Assembly: GCA_964384805.1 (NCBI GenBank)
Contig: CAYLLO010000036.1
Coordinates: 1-13,430, forward strand
Origin: HGM10611 sp964384805
GTDB lineage: Bacteria; Bacillota_I; Bacilli_A; ML615J-28; CAG-313
DNA: 13,430 nucleotides
Reading direction: 5' to 3'
Below are positions 1 through 5,810 of the stretch, piece after piece. The position numbers and the translations under genes were made by a program. The notes beneath the pieces are model-generated. The model worked only from the letters and a program-made list of their open reading frames with translations, did no database searches and was not told the origin of the DNA. Position 1 is the first letter of the stretch. Every line of letters starts with the position of its first letter.

Positions 1-371
1 TTATTACCAATATATTTAGAATGAGATTCATAAAGTAAATCAATACGATTAGAATCCACAATTACTTTTAATAATGTTTTATTATTCATCCATTCTTTAA
101 TAAATTTTAGTAAACTTTCTTTTTGATTGAAGTTAGTCATTGTTTTAAATTCATAACCTACTTTTTCAAAAATATCATCACATAAATAAGATAAAACATC
201 AGTAATATTATCAAAAAGTCGATAAAATGTTGCACGTCCAACAGATGATGCTTTTTGCACATCTGTAACTGTTATTTCCACAAAGTTTTTATAACTTAAA
301 CAATTTAATAACCCTAATCCTATTTTTTGTGCTGATTTTTTTGCTCTTAAATCATTAGCAATATGATACAT
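1..371 (-). CDS. TetR/AcrR-family transcriptional regulator (N-terminal part, cut by window edge)
   Basis: Reading the minus strand from an ATG at 371 gives 123 open codons that run off the left edge, so about two thirds of a typical 190-residue TetR protein is visible. The start is supported by AGGAG six bases upstream. Residues about 10-55 look like a TetR helix-turn-helix: a helix with LRAKKSAQKIG, then YKNFVEITVTDVQKASSVGRATFYRLFDN, where the VGRATFYRLF stretch is the recognition helix seen across the family. The ligand-binding C-terminal half is only partly present, so the inducer cannot be guessed. The gene is divergent from a membrane protein at 480, the usual arrangement of a TetR repressor and its target. 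The shared 108-bp gap holds palindromic sites. Direct control of the HXXEE gene and self-repression are inferences. Confidence 0.85.
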   Translation of the reverse strand, partial: MYHIANDLRAKKSAQKIGLGLLNCLSYKNFVEITVTDVQKASSVGRATFYRLFDNITDVLSYLCDDIFEKVGYEFKTMTNFNQKESLLKFIKEWMNNKTLLKVIVDSNRIDLLYESHSKYIGN

Positions 372-415
372 ATTCCACTCCTTTTGTTCCACTATGAGAA
401 ATCATATTTTAAAAT

Positions 416-447
416 TATTGTATCACAAAAATAAATATGATACAATA
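416..447. promoter_or_regulatory. Perfect 10-bp inverted repeat forming overlapping divergent promoters
   Basis: TATTGTATCA (416-425) and TGATACAATA (438-447) are exact reverse complements around a 12-bp spacer. On the plus strand TTGTAT (418-423), a 17-bp spacer and TGA-TACAAT (438-446) form a -35 and an extended -10 facing the HXXEE gene. By symmetry the minus strand has TTGTAT (440-445), a 17-bp spacer and TACAAT (417-422) with its own TGN, facing tetR. The same palindrome can therefore serve as both promoters and could also be an operator. The -35 hexamers are weak (3/6) and the -10 hexamers good (5/6). Promoter activity is inferred from sequence only. Confidence 0.6.
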
Positions 448-458
448 GTTCCACTATT
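444..458. promoter_or_regulatory. Candidate TetR operator AATAGT-TCC-ACTATT
   Basis: This 15-bp palindrome has 6-bp arms and a 3-bp centre, the size of many TetR-family sites. It covers the expected transcription start of the HXXEE gene, since the -10 ends at 446. Its GTTCCACTAT half (448-457) is repeated exactly at 386-395 in the tetR leader. The TTCCACT core occurs a third time at 373-379, overlapping the tetR ribosome site. Binding by the adjacent TetR protein is an inference from position and symmetry. Confidence 0.45.
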
Positions 459-479
459 ATTTTAAAAGGAGAATAATTT

Positions 480-1202
480 ATGGAAAAAATAATTAATGTA
501 TGGCTATCGATTTGGCTCTATGTAATGGTAAGTATTGGGATATATCTTTTAATAAAAGTTTGGAAAAAACGAAAAGTATGGGATAAAATAAATATTTTTT
601 GTACACTTGCAATTGTAGTTTTGGTTCTTCATGTATTAGAAGAATGGGTATTCCCTGGCGGACTTCATTATTCATATAACTTTAGTCATGGTTCGACTGA
701 TCTTGCAAGATATCCAATGAACAGACTTACTGATATGATAACGAATTTTGGAGGTGTGATTCTAGGATGTATTATTCTTAAGTTTTGGGGATTTAGAAAA
801 CCAGCTGGAATTGCAGTTATGTTATTTTCTGCATTTGAAGTGGTAATTCATATTGTTATTGGTGTCAATTCATTAAATACTTTTGGTAAATATGGAATGC
901 AAATACTTTATTCACCTGGACTAGTTACTTCATTATTTGGATTTTTACCAATTACAATTGGTCTTGCAGTTCACTTATTTAAGAAAGAAAATAAAGCCAA
1001 TATTAAACAATGGTCAATGGCTGTTGTTGCAATGTTTGGATTTTGTTTTTTATTAATAAATTTACCAGAGATGATTTTAGGCAGTAAAAATAGTCCTTAT
1101 GCATTTACTAATCGAGGATATTATGAGCAATTTGCAGAAGAATTTGAAAAAGATAATAATTTTACTTATGGTGATTATAGTTATATAATCGATGAAGAAT
1201 AA
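480..1202 (+). CDS. HXXEE-motif integral membrane protein
   Basis: This 240-residue protein carries the family signature H-V-L-E-E at residues 51-55, followed by WVFPGG, as in the HXXEE family (PF13787, function unknown). A second conserved polar site, E120...H124, lies in a membrane helix, and SPGLVT at 145-150 is another stretch typical of the family. About six hydrophobic segments are visible (roughly residues 5-26, 39-51, 88-103, 110-130, 145-166 and 178-200), with a charged C-terminal tail rich in Glu, Asp and Tyr. The buried His/Glu residues could bind a metal or catalyse something, but no reaction is established. AAAAGGAGA at 464-472 supports the ATG. It is divergent from tetR and probably repressed by it. 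It appears monocistronic, with a terminator about 230 bp downstream. Confidence 0.85.
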   Translation: MEKIINVWLSIWLYVMVSIGIYLLIKVWKKRKVWDKINIFCTLAIVVLVLHVLEEWVFPGGLHYSYNFSHGSTDLARYPMNRLTDMITNFGGVILGCIILKFWGFRKPAGIAVMLFSAFEVVIHIVIGVNSLNTFGKYGMQILYSPGLVTSLFGFLPITIGLAVHLFKKENKANIKQWSMAVVAMFGFCFLLINLPEMILGSKNSPYAFTNRGYYEQFAEEFEKDNNFTYGDYSYIIDEE

Positions 1203-1238
1203 ATTAGGGGTACGAAAAAATAAGCAAGAGTACTAAAA

Positions 1239-1270
1239 ATTTTTGATAGTATGAAAATTGTATCAAAAAT
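1239..1270. repeat. 10-bp inverted repeat ATTTTTGATA/TATCAAAAAT
   Basis: The arms at 1239-1248 and 1261-1270 are exact complements around a 12-base loop. It lies 37 bases after the HXXEE stop codon. No T-tract follows directly (T-rich DNA begins only at about 1277), so it is a poor terminator. The right side includes ATTGTATCA (1257-1265), an exact copy of one half of the divergent promoter palindrome at 417-425. Confidence 0.45.
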
Positions 1271-1432
1271 ATAACATTATTTTTTTAAAAATAGAATAAA
1301 CATATTTAGAGTAGGCTTATAAAATAAATTCTAGTAACAATTAGTGAACAAATATATTTTAAATAATGAATATTTTATTTTATGTATATATACAAATTAA
1401 ATTTAAAAAAATAATTAAACATTTGAAAGCAT

Positions 1433-1466
1433 AGGTTTGATAAAATAAATTATCAAATCTTTTTTT
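1433..1466 (+). terminator. Rho-independent terminator, probably of the HXXEE transcript
   Basis: AGGTTTGATA (1433-1442) pairs with TATCAAATCT (1451-1460) as ten pairs including one G-U, around an 8-base loop. A run of T follows directly to 1466. The T-run lies on the plus-strand side only, so it ends rightward transcription. No gene starts between 1203 and this site, so the HXXEE mRNA would carry a 3' tail of about 230 bases. Confidence 0.7.
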
Positions 1467-1563
1467 ACATAATTTTTCTATTCACAAAGTAAAATTAATC
1501 TTATAAAAGCATAATTATATATTTTTATAATTCTTCTTGTTTTATGTTTCACGAACATATTCA

Positions 1564-1592
1564 TTGTTTTTTCATAATATAAATGATATAAT
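1564..1592 (+). promoter_or_regulatory. Promoter candidate with extended -10
   Basis: TTGTTT (1564-1569), a 17-bp spacer and TGA-TATAAT (-10 at 1587-1592) form a good sigma-A-like promoter with a perfect -10 and a TGN extension. The nearest rightward coding start is at 1936, so it would give either a leader of about 340 bases for the ACT/UPF0210 operon or a small non-coding RNA ending near 1867. Confidence 0.5.
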
Positions 1593-1764
1593 TAGACATA
1601 ATCCCCATAAGTGGATAGTTATTGGAAATAAAAAATAGATATCATTAAATATCAACATATAAATAATAAATCTATTTTAAACAATATTTGACAAAATATT
1701 AGAAAACGAAAGAAAAAATTAACAGATGATTAAAAAATACATAAAATTAAAAATATAATAATAC

Positions 1765-1815
1765 ACCAAAATATCAATAATAATTTTATATTTTATAGCA
1801 TTGTTGTATTTTGGT
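1765..1815 (+). repeat. Long hairpin upstream of the ACT/UPF0210 operon
   Basis: ACCAAAATA (1765-1773) pairs exactly with TATTTTGGT (1807-1815). After a one-base bulge at 1774 the stem continues seven more pairs (1775-1781 with 1800-1806, one G-U), leaving an 18-base loop. No T-run follows, so it is a structural or regulatory element and not a terminator. The stem has a regular 9 + 7 form that is longer than the other AT palindromes here. Confidence 0.45.
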
Positions 1816-1832
1816 AATAAAGTTACATATTC

Positions 1833-1867
1833 AAAATAATCAAAAAATTAATTTAAGATTATTTTTT
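1833..1867 (+). terminator. Terminator-like hairpin just before the ACT-gene promoter
   Basis: AAAATAATC (1833-1841) pairs with GATTATTTT (1857-1865) around a 15-base loop, and the T-run (1862-1867) overlaps the end of the right arm. The stem has only one G-C pair, so termination would be weak. If real, it would end transcripts from the 1564-1592 promoter. Confidence 0.3.
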
Positions 1868-1895
1868 ACTAAAATAGTTTTCTGTATGGTATAAT
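1865..1895 (+). promoter_or_regulatory. Promoter of the ACT/UPF0210 operon
   Basis: TGG-TATAAT, with the perfect -10 at 1890-1895 and a TGN extension, lies 27 bases before the ribosome site. The -35 is weak (TTTACT at 1865-1870, spacer 19), which an extended -10 can compensate. Expected transcription start is near 1902, giving a leader of about 34 bases. Confidence 0.6.
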
Positions 1896-1935
1896 AAAAA
1901 CCATTTAGCCTACAATTATTTTGAGGAGGTTTCGT

Positions 1936-2205
1936 ATGAATGCGGTATTATCAGTAGTAGGAAAAGATACAATAGGTATTTTAGCAAGTGTCGCTAGTAA
2001 ATGTTCAGAATATAAAGCAAATGTTATTGATGTTTCTCAAACTGTTATTAATGAATATTTTGCAATGTTTATGTTTATTAATATCGATCAACTGACTATT
2101 GAATTTAATGATTTTGTTGATGAACTAATTCTATTAGGAAAAAGAAAATGTTTAGAAATTCATGTTATGCATGAAGATATCTTTAATCTAATGCATAAAA
2201 TTTAA
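1936..2205 (+). CDS. ACT-domain protein, UPF0237 family
   Basis: This small protein of 89 residues is a single ACT domain. VGKDTIGILA at residues 8-17 matches the Gly-x-Asp-x-x-Gly loop by which ACT domains bind small ligands. The C-terminal HEDIFNLMHKI is characteristic of UPF0237. An in-frame TTG at 1921 would extend the frame, but GAGGAGGT at 1923-1930 lies inside that extension and is ideally placed for the ATG at 1936, so I use 1936. ACT domains usually sense amino acids or other small metabolites and often dimerise. A free-standing one is likely a sensor or subunit for a partner, here the UPF0210 protein, whose start is 12 bases beyond the stop. The stop codon TAA is embedded in the next gene's ribosome site (TAAGGTGG). 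The ligand is unknown. Confidence 0.9.
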   Translation: MNAVLSVVGKDTIGILASVASKCSEYKANVIDVSQTVINEYFAMFMFINIDQLTIEFNDFVDELILLGKRKCLEIHVMHEDIFNLMHKI

Positions 2206-2217
2206 GGTGGTAAATCT

Positions 2218-3576
2218 ATGTATAACAATCGTGAAATTATGGAAACCATCAAAATGATTGAAGAACAAAACCTAGATGTTAGAACCATAACTATGGGCAT
2301 TTCTTTAATCGATTGTATGGATACGGATATTTATAAATCTTGTGAAAAAATATATAATAAAATTTATAATTACGCCAAAGATTTAGTAAAAACTGGTGAA
2401 TTTATTTCTAAAAAATATGGTATTCCCATCATTAACAAAAGAGTCGCTGTCACACCCATTTCTATGTTAGTTGGAGTTAGCGGAGGAGATCCTGTACTAT
2501 ACGCTAAAACTTTAGACAAAGTTGCAAATGACATAGGTATTGACTTTATCGGTGGATATTCTGCCTTAGTTCAAAAAGGTTTTGCTCCAGGAGATTTGGA
2601 ATTAATTAATTCCATTCCTAAAGCTCTAGCTTCTACTTCTAAGCTTTGTTCATCTGTTAATATCGGTTCCACCAGAGCAGGTATTAATTTAGATGCAGTA
2701 AAAATAATGGGAAAAATAATCAAAGAAGCTGCTACCCTTACCCAAAATAATGAGTGTATTGGAGCATCTAAGCTTGTAGTTTTTTGTAACGCTGTTGAAG
2801 ATAATCCCTTTATGGCTGGTGCTTTTCATGGCATAGGTGAAGCCGATGCAGTTATCAATGTTGGTGTGTCAGGTCCAGGTGTAGTTAGAGCTGCAATCGC
2901 AAACGCCCCTAAAAATGCTAGTATTACAGAAATAGCCGAAATAATCAAAAAAACAGCATTTAAGGTTACACGTATGGGACAACTTGTAGGGGGTGAAGCA
3001 TCTAAAATATTGAACAAACCCTTTGGAATTGTTGATTTATCTCTTGCTCCAACCCCTGCGGTTGGGGATTCAGTAGCACATATTTTAGAAGAAATGGGTC
3101 TTGAACAATGTGGATGTTGTGGTACCACTGCATGTCTTGCAATTTTAAATGATGCGATTAAAAAAGGTGGTGTAATGGCATCTAGTAGAGTTGGTGGTTT
3201 ATCAGGAGCCTTTATTCCAGTCAGTGAAGATTCTGGAATGATTGCAGCAGCAGAGGCAGGAACCCTAACTATTGAAAAACTAGAAGCAATGACTGCAGTA
3301 TGTTCAGTAGGTCTCGATATGATTGTAATCCCTAGTGATACAACTTCCGAAGTAATCGCAGCTCTTATTGCTGATGAAGCAGCCATCGGAATGATTAATA
3401 ATAAAACTACTGCTGTCAGAGTTATTCCTGCTATCGGAAAAAATGATAATGAACGTTTAAATTTTGGAGGTCTTCTAGGTTATAGTCCAATAATGCCTAT
3501 TTCTAAACTTAAACCAAATACTTTTATTAATCGAGGTGGACAAATTCCCGCTCCTCTTAATAGTTTAAAAAATTAA
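2218..3576 (+). CDS. UPF0210 / DUF711 family protein (PFL-like fold)
   Basis: This protein has 452 residues, the normal length of the UPF0210 (PF05167) family. Recognisable conserved stretches include VGVSGGDP (85-92), STRAGINLDAV (151-161), VFCNAVEDNPFMAGAFHG (188-205), VSGPGVV (217-223), the cysteine cluster CGCCGT (298-303), VSEDSGM (335-341) and a Gly/Pro-rich end FINRGGQIPAP (436-446). From memory, the structural classification of this family puts it near the pyruvate formate-lyase fold. I see no canonical glycyl-radical motif, so I do not claim that chemistry. The function is not established. It is translationally close to the ACT-domain gene, a pairing found across many Firmicutes, which suggests a complex or a ligand-gated enzyme. 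The ribosome site AAGGTGGT is at 2204-2211. It is visibly less AT-rich than its surroundings. Confidence 0.9.
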   Translation: MYNNREIMETIKMIEEQNLDVRTITMGISLIDCMDTDIYKSCEKIYNKIYNYAKDLVKTGEFISKKYGIPIINKRVAVTPISMLVGVSGGDPVLYAKTLDKVANDIGIDFIGGYSALVQKGFAPGDLELINSIPKALASTSKLCSSVNIGSTRAGINLDAVKIMGKIIKEAATLTQNNECIGASKLVVFCNAVEDNPFMAGAFHGIGEADAVINVGVSGPGVVRAAIANAPKNASITEIAEIIKKTAFKVTRMGQLVGGEASKILNKPFGIVDLSLAPTPAVGDSVAHILEEMGLEQCGCCGTTACLAILNDAIKKGGVMASSRVGGLSGAFIPVSEDSGMIAAAEAGTLTIEKLEAMTAVCSVGLDMIVIPSDTTSEVIAALIADEAAIGMINNKTTAVRVIPAIGKNDNERLNFGGLLGYSPIMPISKLKPNTFINRGGQIPAPLNSLKN

Positions 3577-3588
3577 TACAAGTGATTG

Positions 3589-3618
3589 CTAAAAAAATAC
3601 ATTTTCTATTTTTTTTAG
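3589..3618 (+). terminator. A/T hairpin directly after the UPF0210 gene
   Basis: CTAAAAAAATA (3589-3599) faces TATTTTTTTTAG (3607-3618) around a 7-base loop, with one extra T bulged. It lies 12 bases after the stop. The U-rich right arm could act as a weak terminator, but a much better one follows at 3707-3749. Confidence 0.3.
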
Positions 3619-3706
3619 AAACTGAATTAAAATCATATATAAAAAAGTTAAACTAATCGAAGTGCACACACAAGTAAGACACTTTAAAAACATTAGTCAA
3701 AAATAT

Positions 3707-3753
3707 AAGAGTATAAACAATGATGTTTTAAACCATTATTTATACTCTTTTTA
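3707..3753. terminator. Bidirectional rho-independent terminator between convergent genes
   Basis: AAGAGTATAAA (3707-3717) pairs with TTTATACTCTT (3739-3749). After an internal mismatch, AATG (3719-3722) pairs with CATT (3734-3737). T-rich DNA follows on the plus strand (3750-3758), and the minus-strand exit reads ATATTTTT, so it can end both the rightward ACT/UPF0210 operon and the leftward copper/alcohol-dehydrogenase operon. Confidence 0.85.
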
Positions 3754-3767
3754 TTTTAACAACTCGT

Positions 3768-4940
3768 TTATTTAGCTAGTTTAAAAATTTCAATTATATC
3801 TTCTGCGTACAATTTTTGGATGCCTTCTACAGGATTTTTATTATTATCAGTAGCTTTCATCGCCATATCTTCAAAATGTTTGGAAGAAATCGATAATTGA
3901 GATAAGCGAGTCGGCATACCGATACTCTCAAAATATTTTTCAACCCGATTAATTCCGACGATTGCCGCTTGTTCATGACTTAAAGTGTTTGATACCCCCA
4001 TCACATTGTAAGCAAATTTCGCAAACAATGGCGTATTTTTTTGGTAAACATATTTAGCCCAAGCAGGGAATAAAATAGATAAACCTTCCGCATGAGCAAC
4101 ATTATCATACATTCCGCTTAGCTCATGTTCGAGTTTATGAACCGTAAAATAGTATTTCACTCCCACACTAGTTATACCATTATGAGAAAAACTAGAAGCC
4201 ATCATAAGAGTTGCACGTGAAGGATAGTGATCAGGAGTTTTAATAGCCATTGTACCAGCTTTCATTACAGCTTTCAATAAACCTTCTGCTAAACCACTTG
4301 CTAGATCATTATCTGGGGTATCATTAAAGTAACGTTCCATTGTATGCATCATAATATCAACAATACCACATCCAGTTTGACGTTTAGAAACGCTATAAGT
4401 AATTTCAGGATTCATAATTGCGAAAATAGGTCTAATTACATCACTATTAAATCCTCTTTTCCATTTACCGATAGGATTTGTAATTACACATGAATTACTC
4501 ATTTCGGATCCTGCTGCTGAAATTGTTAGAATAACACCTACTGGAATCGTATTGCGAGGTTTTATTTCACCAATACTAAAACGCCACGGATCTTCTGTCG
4601 ATTTAGCTCCGACTCCAATAAGTTTAGCGGAATCGATAACTGATCCTCCTCCAACTGCTAAAATAAAATCAACTTTTTCTTTTTTACATAGTGCCACCCC
4701 TGCACGAACTAATTCAATTTTAGGATTAGGTTCAACACCACTTAACTCTATAAATTCAATCCCTTCTTTATTTAAACTAGCAATAATTCGATCATAAAGA
4801 CCTAATTCTTTAATTGATGATTGTCCATAATGAAGTAAAACTTTTTGGTATTTTAATTTTTTAATTATTGAGCCTACCTCTTTTTCACGATTTTTACCAA
4901 AATAAACTTTTGTAGGAGTATAATATTCGAAATTAATCAT
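3768..4940 (-). CDS. Iron-containing alcohol dehydrogenase (YqhD/butanol dehydrogenase type)
   Basis: This 390-residue protein is full length for the family (PF00465). The N-terminal dinucleotide-binding half shows FGKNREKEVG near residue 14 and AVGGGSVIDSAK at 95-106, the phosphate-binding loop. The C-terminal helical half supplies the metal ligands D195 and H199 (GIVDIMMHTMERYF), H268 (VHKLEHELSG) and H283 (NVAHAEG), at spacings like the D-H-H-H set known from YqhD and its Thermotoga homologue, with the conserved neighbour H272 also present. The expected reaction is NAD(P)H-dependent reduction of an aldehyde to an alcohol, or the reverse, in the cytoplasm. The substrate cannot be read from sequence. 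It is the last gene of the copA-copZ-cyclophilin operon, starting 22 bases after the cyclophilin stop with its own AGAGGT site. It could serve fermentation or aldehyde detoxification. Confidence 0.92.
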   Translation of the reverse strand: MINFEYYTPTKVYFGKNREKEVGSIIKKLKYQKVLLHYGQSSIKELGLYDRIIASLNKEGIEFIELSGVEPNPKIELVRAGVALCKKEKVDFILAVGGGSVIDSAKLIGVGAKSTEDPWRFSIGEIKPRNTIPVGVILTISAAGSEMSNSCVITNPIGKWKRGFNSDVIRPIFAIMNPEITYSVSKRQTGCGIVDIMMHTMERYFNDTPDNDLASGLAEGLLKAVMKAGTMAIKTPDHYPSRATLMMASSFSHNGITSVGVKYYFTVHKLEHELSGMYDNVAHAEGLSILFPAWAKYVYQKNTPLFAKFAYNVMGVSNTLSHEQAAIVGINRVEKYFESIGMPTRLSQLSISSKHFEDMAMKATDNNKNPVEGIQKLYAEDIIEIFKLAK

Positions 4941-4962
4941 TTAATTTACCTCTTTTCTTACA

Positions 4963-5604
4963 TTACCCTCTACGAATTGTTTTGATAATAACTGGAACTA
5001 CGGGAAAATCACTGAATCCATAGCCAATGTTCATAGTAGGTACCTCACTAATTTCTAACACCACTTGATTACTTTCATCATCTATTGTCTTCCCAAATGC
5101 AGCATATTCACCATTCAAATGTGGAGCATCTGCTGAACAAATGAAAAATTGTGAAGAAGCAGAGTTTTTATCACTCGTACGAGCCATTGAAATAACTCCT
5201 AATTGATGTGCTAAATTATTTTCTACACCATTACTTTCAAATTCACCTTTAATACATTCTACTTCTTCTTTATCAAATAATGATGTTTCATCTATGTAAT
5301 ACCCACCGGTTTGAATCATAAAATTAGCAATAACACGATGAAAACATACACCATCAAAAAATTTTTGATCAACTAACTTTAAAAAATTTTTTACTGTGAT
5401 AGGAGCAATTTGTGGGTATAATTCTAATGTGATTTTACGTTCATCTTCTAATGTAATAACAATAATTGGATTTTCCATTTCTTCATTTCCTCCATTTTGA
5501 TTTTGATTATTTTGTTCATCTTCTAAGTTTTCATTTTGTCCAATACATCCGCTTAAGATAAACAATAGTGCCATAAATACTATTACGAAAGTTTTTTTCA
5601 TCAT
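4963..5604 (-). CDS. Cyclophilin-type peptidyl-prolyl cis-trans isomerase, predicted lipoprotein
   Basis: The 213-residue protein starts with MMKK, a hydrophobic stretch and the lipobox L-S-G-C, with the lipidated Cys at residue 20, so it should be anchored on the outer face of the membrane. An Asn/Gln/Glu-rich linker (about 21-44) leads to a cyclophilin domain (46-213) with the active-site Arg in FHRVI (88-92), FMIQTGG (95-101), GVISMART (136-143), SASSQFFI (148-155) and HLNGEYAAFGK (162-172). The family catalyses proline isomerisation and would aid folding of exported proteins. Its ATG overlaps the copZ stop as ATGA (5601-5604), indicating translational coupling; a second ATG follows directly and either could be used. 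Its position behind a copper exporter is unusual. Confidence 0.92.
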   Translation of the reverse strand: MMKKTFVIVFMALLFILSGCIGQNENLEDEQNNQNQNGGNEEMENPIIVITLEDERKITLELYPQIAPITVKNFLKLVDQKFFDGVCFHRVIANFMIQTGGYYIDETSLFDKEEVECIKGEFESNGVENNLAHQLGVISMARTSDKNSASSQFFICSADAPHLNGEYAAFGKTIDDESNQVVLEISEVPTMNIGYGFSDFPVVPVIIKTIRRG

Positions 5605-5810
5605 TCAACACTTACAACATCATATCCAGCATCTTTTACCGCATTTGACAAAATTTCATCGCTGACTTCAGCATCTAGTATCACAATTGCGGTTTTATCT
5701 GATAAATTAACTATTACAGATACGACACCTTCTATTTTATTTAAAGCATCTTCAACATGTTTTTGACAATGTTTACACATCATACCTTCAATTTTTAATG
5801 TTTTTTTCAT
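5601..5810 (-). CDS. copZ: Copper chaperone, heavy-metal-associated domain protein
   Basis: This is a single 69-residue HMA domain. The metal site GMMCKHC (residues 9-15, Cys12 and Cys15) is the M-x-C-x-x-C loop that binds Cu(I) with two thiolates, and DAGYDV near the end is the conserved Gly-Tyr loop that packs beside the metal. It should carry copper in the cytoplasm to the ATPase encoded just upstream. The start codon overlaps the copA stop by four bases (ATGA, 5807-5810), and the stop overlaps the cyclophilin start in the same way, so all three are coupled. The assignment as CopZ rests on this context, since isolated HMA proteins can also serve other metals. Confidence 0.92.
   Translation of the reverse strand: MKKTLKIEGMMCKHCQKHVEDALNKIEGVVSVIVNLSDKTAIVILDAEVSDEILSNAVKDAGYDVVSVE

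Larger units (their letters stand above)
1203..1935. other. AT-rich non-coding region between the HXXEE gene and the ACT/UPF0210 operon
   Basis: No open reading frame with a ribosome site is visible on either strand in these roughly 730 bases. Listed separately are an inverted repeat (1239-1270), a rho-independent terminator (1433-1466), a promoter candidate (1564-1592), a hairpin (1765-1815), a terminator-like hairpin (1833-1867) and the promoter of the ACT gene (1865-1895). Two weaker hairpins are AAAATAGAT/ATCTATTTT (1632-1640 with 1670-1678) and AATATTT/AAATATT (1683-1700). I recognise no riboswitch class. Confidence 0.6.

Noticed and set aside
1..371. TetR-family gene as the missing copper regulator
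   Set aside because: It is divergent from the HXXEE gene, with palindromes in their shared gap, and over 7 kb from copA; none of its candidate sites recurs upstream of copA.
1203..1935. Decayed gene in the long non-coding stretch
   Set aside because: All frames are broken every few codons on both strands and I could not read any recognisable protein fragment.
2826..3386. 186-codon open frame on the minus strand
   Set aside because: It lies wholly inside the UPF0210 gene on the opposite strand, has a low-complexity Ala/Ile/Pro/Ser composition typical of an antisense shadow, and UPF0210 matches its family along this whole stretch.
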